A model generated the notes under the pieces. It saw only the letters and a list, made by a program, of their open reading frames with translations. It was not told where the DNA came from and did not search any database. A DNA stretch of 64,000 bases, from contig OU612066.1 in NCBI GenBank assembly GCA_914767715.1, forward strand, positions 12,405,001 through 12,469,000, in the 5' to 3' direction. The position numbers and the translations under genes are program-made. Shown here in pieces: positions 14,401-25,161 of this stretch. The stretch comes from Membranipora membranacea (lineage: Eukaryota > Bryozoa > Gymnolaemata > Cheilostomatida > Membraniporidae). The first letter of the stretch is position 1. Each line of letters opens with the position of its first letter.

Positions 14401-14752
14401 CCATAAAGAGCAGTGACATCCACTCACACAACTCAACTCCACTTTGGGCGATGAAGTAAGAGTATGTAAAGAGCTATTGAACGCACTCTAAACATCGTAA
14501 TTAATTATCGCTGTAGAGAAACCAACATTAATATCAAAATAGCAAGTGCAGTCTGGGGCTGTAACTTAAACAGTCTTAGGGTCCTTGTGACTCTGGGTTT
14601 TACTCACCGACTTTAAGTTTGATGTCAGCATTGAAATCAGACAATTTTGCAGATGGTTTTGTGAATGTCGGGTTCACATATCGGTATTTATCATTAGATA
14701 TCTTCATCAACTCTGTGTTCTCATCCAACTTAATCAGATCTCCTTTTGACAT
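8426..14752 (-). CDS. Kelch-like protein (BTB-BACK-kelch), 11 exons, 678 aa
   Basis: Exons, in coding order: 14608-14752, 14032-14255, 13638-13740, 13134-13315, 12523-12677, 11722-11909, 11064-11418, 10677-10812, 10162-10318, 9110-9244, 8426-8682. All junctions are GT-AG and all phases agree, giving 679 codons with the stop. The start ATG (14752) has an in-frame TAA six codons upstream. A BTB domain covers roughly residues 35-140 (FNADIKLKV, then ANEYFKAHKDVLSSASDYF and the EYFYHG helix). The BACK domain covers about 145-255. Kelch blades follow from about 300 to 610, with GG motifs such as LYCVGGYD, LYVLGGS, IYITGG and IYAMGG. Such proteins usually dimerise and link Cullin-3 to substrates for ubiquitination. 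The blade in exon 7 carries a roughly 50-residue low-complexity insert between LYVLGGS and the next YDPETDLW strand. The C-terminal tail after the last blade is unstructured. The exact KLHL paralogue is not assigned. Confidence 0.92.
11471..11603 (+). repeat. SINE tail fragment in intron 6 of the kelch gene
   Basis: This piece matches the body of the SINE at 17269-17542 in the opposite orientation. Shared blocks in order are GACCTGCCT, GAGAGCA, GCCGAATA-GGCGGCC, CGCCC and TTTCTCAGTC. The tRNA-like head is absent, so it is a 5'-truncated, clearly older copy. Confidence 0.75.
11935..11996. repeat. AT-rich near-perfect palindrome (62 bp)
   Basis: The arms begin AATGAAATAAAGCCCATTAT and end with its exact reverse complement, separated by a TATA-repeat core. 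It lies in intron 5 of the kelch gene. It could be a degenerate foldback element or a slippage product of the TA core; no function is implied. Confidence 0.8.
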
Positions 14753-17268
14753 TATGGCTGTCTCTGCTTACAAGAAGAGTATATACAGTAGATCAAAATG
14801 GCTATAAAAGTCAAAACTCTGTACAGGAGCCACGGGGCTTCAATAAGGATTGTTATCACTCACTTATGCATGGACTCAGTGAAATTAAGTTTATAAAATA
14901 ACATGCAAAGTACAAGTTTGTTGCTGTAAAATGGAAATGGGATGCTGAAGAATGCATTACAACTGCAAGTCATGAAAATTCAATGGATAGGAAACCTAAT
15001 TACGCAAAATAATGATGGGAATGTACAAAATTGTAAAATCAAGAGTGCGCATCACGAACAGAATACCTGCGCTCGAAAACACAGGAGCAACATAGTTGTG
15101 ACCAAATTGTGTAAACATGATATTCATATCGGAAAACTGATTAATTTCGTTGTGATGTTGGATGGAAAAAATGTTGGGAACCTATTTTCAGGTATTGCAA
15201 CCCCCACTGAACTTATCAATAAGATGCCTGTCAGTATTGTTTTGTGGCATAAGTTGAATTTATCTAGTCAAATTGTTGAGCAGTGTTAGTAATACAGTCA
15301 TAATTCAACCTATTCAATGGTGACTTTTGGTAGCTTGAGTCCCTTGTTATGATGTACAGGATTCACCCCTATGACAGCCAAATAGTTTGTTTTTGAATGG
15401 ATTAAAACCCTGGTTGCGGTCAAAAGAAACTAAACAATACAGAAGATAAAACAAGATTCGCCAGAAAGTAACAACTGCATCATGACAAAGACATTTTGCT
15501 GATTCCATTTCAATTTCAAAGATCTAACAAGCTTACCTTATTTGTGTCCTAGGTAGAGTTATTCTTCTACAAGCATCAACAGCACAGTAACTGCATGTAA
15601 CAAGCAGAAATATCCGAAATCTAAAACAGGAATGAATAAGCTACACGCTGTAAAAGTCATAACATAGTGAGATTAATATACACTACAGGTGATTTGTTAT
15701 TGTGATTATGTAGATGAACTGCTTACAAACCAATTAGTGATTTATAATTAGTATGAGACAAAGCCATGAGTAATCAGATAAGGGAAAACAAGGTCAAGGG
15801 CAGCAATATATTCATGATTATTGAACCAAAAAGGAGGCACGGCAGGGTCACAGTAAAATATCAGGCACTGATCTTCATTGAATTAACACTCGCAGCTGAG
15901 ACAAAGAATCATGGCTTGAAGTGGGGAAATAAACTGAGAAAACTTATTGAAATGTAGCCATCAAATGCAGCAATACATAGAACTTTATCAAACCCATACT
16001 CCTTTACCTCAACCTTTAGTTATTGAGGCTACTGTCTCGGACAAAATATAACTATATATCAAGGAAATGAACTCATTTTTAGTAGTAAAAATTCAGATAT
16101 AGTTAATTAACTATAGGTAACAACACTCTATAGATCAAGCGATTTTAATTTTTCTATTCTCAAAAATAGAGTACTTACACGAATAGTTTACAGGTGTTGT
16201 ATACAAGTTTTAATATCCAAATGCTTGACAGAAGATATGATATGATGGTATTGAATAAAATCTCTCAGTTGCCAAACAATTTTCCAAATTGATCGGCTAA
16301 TGAGGATCATTGGCTATCATCAATGAACCATCAAGGAAAATCACCATGGTGACAGAATAGCCCAGATAACTATGCGCACCAGCATGCTACTATGGAAACC
16401 AGGTTCAAACAATCAGTGAATGAAGTCAAATTATCCAACTGGGCCTATTGTAATTGAAGGAGAGACTGCCGGTATATTCTTCCTCTTGGGAAGCGGAACT
16501 GCAAATCTAAACCAATTAGTGATGCAGTATCAGTATAAGCATTGTTTACCACAAAAACCAGTTCAGTAATTTCAAAGAACTTAGGAGCACTAGATATTTT
16601 TTCATTCAGAGCACAAGTACAGTCATTCTAACAAAATAAGTACATGTGATTTGACAAAAAAACACCTACATGCGGTAATTTCCACCGTATTTCAATGACC
16701 AAAATGACGACACAAGGACCAACTATGCAAATAACGCTGAATCGCTATCTTTCTAAAGGTTTATAATGCTATACTAGGGAGGGGACCTTTCGCCTCATTC
16801 ATCTGGCATATAGGCCTACATTCCCTTATATTTATCTCGGAAGACTGAGGAATTTTTTAAAATATATTATATCAACCAGTTGTGTATCACTTAGTTTAGC
16901 AATAAAACAAGAACAAATTTGGTAATTTTATACTAAAAGACGCCTCCTGAGAAGTCATATTGAAATTGAATAACTTTGGGAATAATTAAAACTAAAAGCC
17001 TACGGTTTTTAATCCCGAAAGAACTACAGTTTTCAATAAAGCAACAGCAGTTTTTCCTGAACCTACACAATAAGAAACAGGAACCGGTGTTGGCGGCCAT
17101 TTGAAGGGGGTTTTGACTGTTATGTTATGATAAACAACATACAATTTGCTTGTCAAAACAGGCTACCACTATTTGTGAATGTGCCTATGATTCAAATGAC
17201 CTATGATTCAATTTATAAATAAGCTCATCAAGTTACCTGCGACTAAATGAACTAGTGATCACTGAATT
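14753..17268. other. Intergenic region upstream of the kelch gene
   Basis: Contains the 5' flank and probably the promoter of the minus-strand kelch gene. No TATA box, coding exon or repeat was recognised with confidence. The open frames at 14942-15289 and 15766-15957 show no domain and no splice context. Confidence 0.4.
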
Positions 17269-17542
17269 CTTTTTTTCTCTCGTACACTATTCTATATAGG
17301 CCTTTTTGGGTTAAAATCGCAAGGGTTGTCTCCGTCCGAGGACTGAGAAATATCAGTGCCTTAAGGGCGAGGCCGCCGTATTCGGCGCCAAGTGCTCTCA
17401 GTTTGCAGGCAGGTCGGAGCGTCACCTGGGGCGTCATATGAGCCCAATAGTCAGTAGACTGCAGCGGGACTCGAACCCAGGACCTCCAGTGCTTGCGCGT
17501 TAAAGGGCAGGCGCTCTAACCAACTGAGCTACCTCCTACTCC
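17269..17542 (-). mobile_element. tRNA-derived SINE
   Basis: On the minus strand a tRNA-like head begins at 17542 with a D-arm TAGCTCAGTTGGTTAGAGC and a T-arm loop GGTTCGAGTCC. A GC-rich body of about 150 bp follows, then a short A-rich tail near 17271. The anticodon arm no longer pairs properly and the acceptor stem is missing, so this is not a working tRNA gene. The body recurs without the head at 11471-11603, which proves a dispersed family. No target-site duplication was found. Confidence 0.8.
17467..17531 (-). promoter_or_regulatory. Internal RNA polymerase III A and B boxes of the SINE
   Basis: A box TAGCTCAGTTGG (17520-17531) and B box GGTTCGAGTCC (17467-17477), both on the minus strand, match the tRNA consensus. 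Spacing is slightly long but within the usual range. These would drive transcription toward the body at lower coordinates. Confidence 0.75.
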
Positions 17543-19645
17543 TTTATGAAAGAATAATAAATGGAATTAGTTGACTGATGGCATTGGACATTTGAAGGGA
17601 GACATGGCACAGCCTTCTTTGCAAGCAAACTGTATCCAATGATCGGCCAATGATCCAATGCATTTGCCAATGTCCTGTATCAACCACTGGACATTTGCAG
17701 AGTAAGGCATGTAAATCCCAGGGGCCATTTATCCAAGCAAGAATACTTGCAAAGAGGGTAGACATTGTATAGGCAATCCACCACAATTTCCGGGAGCGAT
17801 TTAATTTGTTTACAGACTGATTACAGCTTGTGACAGTTCTGAGTTAAGCAAAACTTTCTTTCAACCACCGCTTGACCCCTGCACAAGCTCACTCTAAGTC
17901 TAATGGAATGGGCCTGTTGGCATACCTGACAAGTCTCCCTTTTTGGTAGGGAGCCTCCCAGTTTTTAAGGTCTTTTTCCACCCCTCCCTATCTCCCTTTT
18001 TCCTCCCTTTTTTCAGTTTCCTTTACCCAGAGAACTTTTAAAGCTTTTTTTTGCAAGGGAAACTATGTTTTCCTACCTGAACAGTGCATATACCTATGTA
18101 ATTGCTTATTACCATTACTGCTTGTGTGTAAAATCAGGTAAAATTACGCAATTCATAATATGAAAGCTCAAGTTTTGGATTAGAAATATGACAAACGAGG
18201 GCTGAATTTCACCTGCACTGCGGGACGCGGAGTGGTATTCCGGACTGGGAGTTTGTCCGCGGAGACCTCCTGCTTTCTGGGTCTACCAACTTGTCATGTA
18301 TGCCTGTTGGTGGTTGCAGGAGTCCCTGTGGCTACATAGGCATGGTCACAGGGTAGTTGATACTGGACATAGGGGAATTACAGACTTTCAAGACACAGGG
18401 GCCAATAGGGAAGGGATGTCTAACTAGCTAGACTGACTTGACTACTTTCATTCAACTTGTATTTCTATTTGTACTGTCAAGTTTGTGGTGGAAATGATTT
18501 TTGATGTGCAGCCGACTGTGAAGAAAATGTCAACACTCAGGCTGACCTGTATGGGGTCATACATCATATGAATCTAGAATAGAAGTGCTGGAAGTCATGA
18601 TTAGATTTCTATCTGTCCAATGAAGATTTTGCAGTACTTAGGTCTGTTTTCTGTAATTATTTAATTTTCCAACATGTAAAGTGAAACCACTATACTTAAC
18701 CTTGACACAGATAACAAATATGAAAACAAACTTTGATTGGCTTAATAATGAGAAATGTTGAGCAATTGGCTGAAGTCATTTGATCTGATTGGCTGCTATT
18801 CAAGGTGTCGTTTCACTTTGAAATGTGATGGGAGGGAAAACCCAAGAGATTGAAGGTAGTGTGTCGATGTGCACATAGTTACCAAAATCCAGCCGCGGAC
18901 GTCAGAATTTGCTAACTAAACAGAAATAACGAGTTTCCGGTGTCATGGCGGCAAGTTGAACATTTGCAGAGCTCTGAAAGAAAAGTGAAATTATACTTAT
19001 ATTTGCCTAAACTACCTGCGGTATACTGTATCCATCAAGAATCTGGCACAGAAAACTTACCACAACCCAAACAAACCGCTCCACAAATATCACAGCTGGG
19101 CATAGGTTAAATTACCTGTCCTGATTACTTGGGGAGTTTAGGCCCCGCTGGGGGTCTGAACACAATCTTCTACTCATCAAAGAGAGTCACTAAAGGGAGG
19201 ATCTCTATTATAGGGTTTTCTTTTTCTATACACACATAGCTACAACTAAGCACCGTGATCAATTCACAAATCAAGCCTGTAAAAGTAGGGATAAATTTTT
19301 TGTATTTTTTGCTTTTTCATATTATTAATATTAGCCCTACTGCTGTGTAACCGGTTGACAGGAGAAAGGATTGTTTAAGCTAGACCTTATTAATTACTGA
19401 CCACCTGTCCTTTGTATTAATTGATAACCCAAGGATTTAGACTCCATAAGTAAAGTTTAAACCCTTGGATAAATTATATTTGACAGTAGACTAACCTTTT
19501 TCTTCGTCCCCCCTAGGGATAGGCTGAGATAAGTTTACAACACTCCCCCTCTTTCTGGGGAAGCACACCTTGCGGGGACTTCATCGCTAAGCACGTTTTC
19601 TATACACCTACCCATCCCTATCTATCAATTTTGCAGTACACAAAC
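17543..19645. other. Intergenic sequence and probable LINE 5' UTR
   Basis: No coding exon recognised. The last several hundred bases before 19646 are probably the 5' untranslated region and promoter of the LINE, because both its ORFs are open. The 5' boundary of the element cannot be fixed without a second copy. Confidence 0.4.
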
Positions 19646-21178
19646 ATGGCCTCCAATTCAGAACAATCAAAGTCAGGAGCAAACAAGAAGCCTTGTACCA
19701 CAAAAAAAGGTAAGTCAAAGAACAATGGGATCTGTGAAGAAAATTGTTTAGTATGTGCTGAACAGGTCAAAGATAGTGATGCTGGTATAGTTTGCGATTT
19801 CTGCAAACTGTACATCCATGTTAGATGTGATGGAAAGATGAAGCTTGAGATTTATGATATGCTCAATAAGCATGAAGATAACCCACTGATATACTTGTGC
19901 TTTAAATGCAAGCCCATAGTGCTACCAAAGCACTCAGAAAGTCTATTTTCTGGGATTATCAAGAAAGTTGAGTCATTGTTAGATGAGCCCCCGAAGAGGG
20001 TCAGTCTCTCTGATAAAATATTGAATAACCTCTCTGCTAGACTTGTTGATCTAGACAAGATGGTAACTGATCATCGAGTTTCTTTAGACAAGCTTGTCAC
20101 TGATTATAGAAACACTCTTACTGAAGATAGATCAGAAATCAATAGTATCATGCATGACATGAAAAATGCCAGAGCCATTGCACAGGAGTTGTCCCCTAGA
20201 GGACCCAATAGACCATCAGACCCAGTATGGCATGATCTGCCATCTAGAGAATATGAAAGACCAACATTGTCAGGTGGAGAAATGAGACCACATGATAATG
20301 TATGGGATAAACTCCCCCCATCAATAAGGGCACCCCCTGACATGACATATCTGCAACCTCCTCGACCATTCCATTTCAACTCCCGAGTAATGAATAGAGG
20401 TGACGCCAGTAGAAACATGATGGCTAATGTGAGGCGTCCACCCGGAATGCCCCCATCGAATAAACAGCACAGATTAAATCCTGATCCAAACCTAACCTTG
20501 GTAGTTTATAACATGTCCAGAAATGTAAATATAAATAATATCATAGAGCAGTTATCATTGTTGTGCAAAATCTATATTACTGAAATCCAAAATGCTGATC
20601 GACTGCCATCAACAGGTAACAGAGATGCCCCAATAGCCATCACATGTATCAATCCTTATATCAAGTGGATGTTTATCAAAGAGGTCAACAAACTTAGATT
20701 CAATTCAGAAACTGCTGATGAATTTGAGAATGTCTTTGCTAGGCCCTTTCTAGATGAGGACAAACTGAGAGAGGATCGAGCGTTGGTTAGAAGGCTTATC
20801 AGCATCAGAACTAAGCATCATAACAAAAGCTTTAAAATCTACAAAGGTGATGTTTATGAGATGAGAGATGGTCAAAGATCTTTATTCAAAGAAGAGGAAG
20901 ATGATGATGAATATCACACTTCTGTTGAGGATGAAGTCGATGAAGAGAGTGCCCGAACTACACCACACGAAGCTCACACATCGCCCAATGCAAATGATCG
21001 ATCAGAAATCAACCATACTGAAGAACCTAGTGAAAATTCATTACACACAGCAAGTAGAATAGATGATTCTGTGGTCACAAATGATGAAAAGCAGCACATA
21101 GCAGAGGCACCCACTCAGCTGATAACAGCAGCTCATCAGACCACAGGAGAATCAACTGTAAACAATGAAGCAGATTAA
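19646..21178 (+). CDS. LINE ORF1 protein with PHD finger, 510 aa
   Basis: The ATG at 19646 is the first in frame and has a good context. Residues about 30-90 form a PHD-like Cys/His finger (CLVCAEQ, CDFCKLYIHVRC, LCFKCKP). A linker with predicted helix follows, then a proline-rich stretch. Around residues 285-400 is a compact segment (LTLVVYNMSRNVNINNIIEQ onward) that looks like the RNA-binding fold and basic C-terminal domain of CR1-type ORF1s. The tail is acidic and Ser/Thr-rich. ORF1 proteins coat the element's RNA and act as nucleic-acid chaperones. The fold of the RNA-binding segment is inferred. Confidence 0.85.
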   Translation: MASNSEQSKSGANKKPCTTKKGKSKNNGICEENCLVCAEQVKDSDAGIVCDFCKLYIHVRCDGKMKLEIYDMLNKHEDNPLIYLCFKCKPIVLPKHSESLFSGIIKKVESLLDEPPKRVSLSDKILNNLSARLVDLDKMVTDHRVSLDKLVTDYRNTLTEDRSEINSIMHDMKNARAIAQELSPRGPNRPSDPVWHDLPSREYERPTLSGGEMRPHDNVWDKLPPSIRAPPDMTYLQPPRPFHFNSRVMNRGDASRNMMANVRRPPGMPPSNKQHRLNPDPNLTLVVYNMSRNVNINNIIEQLSLLCKIYITEIQNADRLPSTGNRDAPIAITCINPYIKWMFIKEVNKLRFNSETADEFENVFARPFLDEDKLREDRALVRRLISIRTKHHNKSFKIYKGDVYEMRDGQRSLFKEEEDDDEYHTSVEDEVDEESARTTPHEAHTSPNANDRSEINHTEEPSENSLHTASRIDDSVVTNDEKQHIAEAPTQLITAAHQTTGESTVNNEAD

Positions 21179-23891
21179 AATTCTTAGTATGAATTGTAAT
21201 TCTATCAAAGGTAAACTGAATATGATAAAAGCTAATGTAGAGACTTATAAACCAGATATTATTGCAGTTTCTGAAACTAAAATTGGAGATCTTTTCGATG
21301 ATAATGAGTTTCTAGGAGATGGATATACTGTCTACAGAAACGACAGAAAAAAAGGGGCTGGAGGTACCCTTATAGCTGTATGCAATCACTCACGTTTAGT
21401 CATCTTAAAGACAACTTTTGGACCAGCTGAGTCCATAACGATACAGATTCAGATTCATCCTAAGGTTAAGATAAACATCATAGTGTATTATAGACCTCCG
21501 AATGAATACTCTCTTGATAACTTGGAGGCATTGATTGATGAAAATATTCATGATCATTGTCTTTATGTTGGAGATTTCAATCTACCAGATATTATTTGGC
21601 AAAAAGATTGTGATGATACATATATTAAGCCTTCATCTAACAGGAAGGCAATGCATATTAAAGCACTCGAATTGATAAATGATGCTGATCTCATACAACT
21701 TATACATGAGGCAACACATACATCAGGCAACACTCTTGACCTTGTCATGATTAACAAAACTGCATTGGACAACTTACATATTGCATGTTGTGTTAAACCA
21801 TTCATTTCGGATCATAAAATGATCCTAACAGAGATCAGCACCCAAAGCTTCGACAAGGATGCCATACATGCAATTTCTCAAAAGAGGTATGACTTCAACA
21901 AAGCGGATTATACACTTATTGACGACCACTACTCTACTTTAAAAACCTACTACAACAACAACACAACAGATAATATGCCATTAGAAGACACTTGGAGCAA
22001 ATTTTCATCTACAACTGCCACAGCCCTCTCGACAATACCAGGTAAGCTAAACCGACCAAAGGGTCACCCATGGGTGACTCGGGATATTAAACGACAGATA
22101 GCTAAAAGGGATAGATTATTTGATAGAAATGAGCGATTTCCAAGCATTGCTAATGAGCAAGAATATGAAAATATCTGCTCCCAAATCAAAGCTAATGTTA
22201 AGAATGCCAAGACAAGTTACTTAAAAGACCATCTTACCAAGCAATTGGAAGAAGGCAACTCCAAACCCTTATACAACTACCTCAACAAAAACAGTGGTAG
22301 ATCTAACAGCATTACAGGGCTTAAAGATACTCCTACAGAGGAGATCCCAGACAAACTGGCAGATCACTTTGCCTCTGTATACTGTGCCCAGCAGCACTCT
22401 CTGCCAAAGCTACAAGAAAATGAATATTCCGACATGATTAAAATAAATGTCAGCAAATCTGGAATCCAAGCTATGCTCAAAAAACTTGATTCTAGAAAAT
22501 CAAGAGGACCAGATAACCTCTCAGCCATTGTATTGAAAATGTTTGCTATATATGTTCCTTCATTTCTAGATTGTGTATGTCACTTGATACAGGCAAGTAT
22601 TGAGGCTGGTAAAGTCCCAAGAATCTGGAGGCATGCAGATATTACCCCGATTTATAAAGGAGGAGATAGAACTGACAGCAACAACTATAGGCCTATCAGT
22701 CTGACCTGTATATTGTCCAAGGTTACTGAGCATATACTCTGTTCCAACATGTGGCGACACATAGAAGAAAATGACATTGTATCAAGCAGGCAGCACGGCT
22801 TCCGGAAGGGGCTCAACACTACAACCCAACTCCTACATGTTGTACATTTTGCGACTCATTCACTTGATTTAAAAGAAAACTATCATATTGTAAGCTTCGA
22901 TTTCTCCAAAGCCTTTGATAAGGTGCCACATGCATTACTTATACACAAACTGAAACATTATAAGTTTGATGGAAAATGTGTTGACTGGATAGAAGATTGG
23001 TTGAAAGACCGTACATGCACTGTGAATATAAATGGTAGTAAATCTAAATTGTTCAATGCAACTTCTGGTGTACCGCAAGGATCAGTGTTAGGTCCTCTTC
23101 TATTTCTAATATATGTAAATGATATTGCTGTGTCTATCGTAAATTCTGATTGTCGCTTGTATGCTGATGATACACTCTTATGTGCAGAAATAACGAGTAA
23201 CATTAATTCCTTGCAAGAAGATGTCGACAAGCTTAAAGAATGGGCGAATCGATGGGGCATGGTCTTCAACCATAAAAAGTGCATACACATGAAAGTAGGC
23301 TATGATAAACCAGACATCAGTCTTAAGCTGGGAGATGATCTCATACCGCATTCAAATTCTCTCAAGTATCTTGGTGTCACCATACATTCCAGCATGAAAT
23401 GGAATACACACATAGCTGCCGTAGTAAAAAAGGCAAATCGTTCCCTAGGTCTGATTAAAAGAGGGCTAAAAGAAGCCCCAACTAAGACAAAACTGGTTGC
23501 ATACAAAACTATGGTTATGCCTATTCTAGAATATGCATGTCAGGTGTGGTCGCCCCATAATATCGGCCTGAAAACTAGCCTTGAAAAAGTCCAGAGGAAT
23601 GCTGTTAAATGGATATACCATTTGAATAAAACTGATAGCATCACTGACTGTATGACTAATCATGCCATTCCTCTTTTGTCTGATAGGAGAGATGCTATTG
23701 ATGTAACCTTCCTCAGAAAGGTAGAAGGCGGATTATTTGACATTAAACTAAACACCTACGTACGCTTCAATTCAGCATTACATGATACCAGAGGTAAAAC
23801 AATTAGTTGGCAGCATAGCTGTGATGCCTGGACTCACAGTTATTTCAATAGAATGAGGTCAGAGGTCAAAGTTTACTTTCCACCCGACTAA
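21165..23891 (+). CDS. LINE ORF2: AP endonuclease and reverse transcriptase, 908 aa
   Basis: Starts at an ATG that overlaps the last 14 bases of ORF1 in the +1 frame. This arrangement suggests reinitiation or a coupled start. The endonuclease covers about residues 1-235: LSMNCNSIKGK at the start, the SETK motif, YVGDFNLPD and SDHKMI. The reverse transcriptase covers about 480-760: NNYRPISL, QHGFRKGLNT, SFDFSKAFDKVPH, SGVPQGSVLGPLLFLIY and the catalytic YADDT. The C-terminal thumb region (YLGVTIHSSMKW) follows and there is no RNase H. The protein nicks target DNA and copies the element's RNA in place. No internal stop is present. Confidence 0.95.
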   Translation: MKQIKILSMNCNSIKGKLNMIKANVETYKPDIIAVSETKIGDLFDDNEFLGDGYTVYRNDRKKGAGGTLIAVCNHSRLVILKTTFGPAESITIQIQIHPKVKINIIVYYRPPNEYSLDNLEALIDENIHDHCLYVGDFNLPDIIWQKDCDDTYIKPSSNRKAMHIKALELINDADLIQLIHEATHTSGNTLDLVMINKTALDNLHIACCVKPFISDHKMILTEISTQSFDKDAIHAISQKRYDFNKADYTLIDDHYSTLKTYYNNNTTDNMPLEDTWSKFSSTTATALSTIPGKLNRPKGHPWVTRDIKRQIAKRDRLFDRNERFPSIANEQEYENICSQIKANVKNAKTSYLKDHLTKQLEEGNSKPLYNYLNKNSGRSNSITGLKDTPTEEIPDKLADHFASVYCAQQHSLPKLQENEYSDMIKINVSKSGIQAMLKKLDSRKSRGPDNLSAIVLKMFAIYVPSFLDCVCHLIQASIEAGKVPRIWRHADITPIYKGGDRTDSNNYRPISLTCILSKVTEHILCSNMWRHIEENDIVSSRQHGFRKGLNTTTQLLHVVHFATHSLDLKENYHIVSFDFSKAFDKVPHALLIHKLKHYKFDGKCVDWIEDWLKDRTCTVNINGSKSKLFNATSGVPQGSVLGPLLFLIYVNDIAVSIVNSDCRLYADDTLLCAEITSNINSLQEDVDKLKEWANRWGMVFNHKKCIHMKVGYDKPDISLKLGDDLIPHSNSLKYLGVTIHSSMKWNTHIAAVVKKANRSLGLIKRGLKEAPTKTKLVAYKTMVMPILEYACQVWSPHNIGLKTSLEKVQRNAVKWIYHLNKTDSITDCMTNHAIPLLSDRRDAIDVTFLRKVEGGLFDIKLNTYVRFNSALHDTRGKTISWQHSCDAWTHSYFNRMRSEVKVYFPPD

Positions 23892-24242
23892 CTGTATCAT
23901 GTTTAACACACACTACTAATATCGATGACAACGTATGCAGTTCACTTTGGTCAACTTTTGTGGTCTATCTCAAATCAAATCCTTTCTTTAACACTGGACA
24001 GGCATTTTCTTTTCATACCAACGATCACTTGAGTGGTGCATCAGGCCATACTGTTTGCTTGACTGTTTACAAATTGTTTTCTATTTCTTAAACTTAATTG
24101 AATTAGACTAATAGGGAAATAATACAATTCCCTACCTCCTCAGCTATGAAATACTCTCTAGTCTAAACCCCCCCCCCCCCACGGATAATGATGGTATATT
24201 TATCCAAAAGTGCCCGTGATGTGGACGGTTTGGATTAAGTTG

Positions 24243-24265
24243 AAGGTAAGGTAAGGTAAGGTAAG
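24243..24265 (+). repeat. (AAGGT)n tandem repeat at the LINE 3' end
   Basis: Between four and five units of AAGGT, 370 bp after the ORF2 stop. Elements of the CR1 and L2 groups end in short tandem repeats rather than poly(A), so this is taken as the 3' terminus. A poly-C run at about 24167-24180 lies in the same 3' UTR. Confidence 0.7.
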
Positions 24266-25161
24266 AGGGTTGAGAACTGTAGTAAAAAAGCTGCTTTTGT
24301 TGGTCACAACATTTGTTTAGTTGATACACTGAATCGTACTATTCAATGAGTTAATATAATTCCAGATATATCCCACTGTAGACCTCAAAGAAATAAATAG
24401 AGTTGATGTGGTATGTATTGCCAGCCATTGTTGTTCAATTCTTTCTAAGTTTAATTAATGAATCCTCGGTCACTGTGTACAAATAAGTTGCAATTCTACT
24501 CTCTAATGTTGTTGGACTTGGTTCTGTATTGAAGTGGGCCTTGTCAACCATGTATATTTGCCATTGTTTATATCATGTTATTATTTATGTTGCCATTGTT
24601 GTTTATTTATGTTATTGCCATCGTTTATGTATACACTAACTAACAACGTATTCATGCTTGTAACTCCAGGGTAGATGCCCATCTATGTTATCAATCCTTT
24701 GCAGAATAACACACGAATGAATTTGCTCTGATTGATGTTAAGCAGAGGCAACACACATTGTCTTCACCAGTGCCAGACCATGGTGTCCAAAGGAGTTTAC
24801 TCATTCTGACCATAATAAAAAATAGATGAATCCATGTTTTCTATTGTATGTCTTGTTGATATTTATTGGCGTAGTGATTGGATTGCACTAGATGAGTGCT
24901 GTATACTGTGTATAAACCTTCAATCACCCAATTAAACTGATTTCAAAACATTGTTTGTTACTTGGCCAGCTGAATTGAGACTGCTAGACAGTGCAGTCAT
25001 TCGGAAGAAGGTAAAATATGCTATTCATGGACAGCTTGCCCTCCACCATGAGGCATATTACAACTAAAATGATGAAACAACAATGCCATATCTGTCTTTT
25101 CCACTTAGACCTGCATAAAGTTGTCGGCGGTATTCACCGCATCCACACAAAATATAGACTG
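24266..25161. other. 5' flank of MUS81
   Basis: AT-rich sequence without a recognised repeat. It should hold the MUS81 promoter and 5' UTR. No TATA box in a convincing position was seen. The frame is open back to an ATG at 25018, but the residues it would add resemble nothing in MUS81. Confidence 0.4.

Larger units (their letters stand above)
19646..24265 (+). mobile_element. CR1/L2-like non-LTR retrotransposon (LINE), both ORFs open
   Basis: Two overlapping open frames: ORF1 with a PHD-type zinc finger and ORF2 with an AP-type endonuclease and a reverse transcriptase. An untranslated tail of about 370 bp follows and ends in a short tandem repeat (AAGGT)n at 24243-24265. ORF1 with a PHD finger, ORF2 of about 900 residues without RNase H, and a microsatellite-like 3' end together fit the CR1/L2 group. 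The 5' limit is unknown and no target-site duplication was found. The open frames suggest a recent insertion that may still be active. Confidence 0.88.

Noticed and set aside
14942-15289. Open frame of 115 codons as a gene
   Set aside because: No domain, no splice or promoter context, composition like random AT-rich sequence.
17467-17542. A tRNA gene on the minus strand
   Set aside because: D- and T-arms look right, but the anticodon stem and acceptor stem do not pair, and a SINE body follows directly.
24243-24265. Telomere-like repeat
   Set aside because: AAGGT is not a telomere unit, it is only 23 bp long and lies at the LINE 3' end.
25018-25161. MUS81 starting at the upstream in-frame ATG
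   Set aside because: The extra 48 residues do not resemble MUS81; the next Met gives the usual short basic lead before the NPLF motif.
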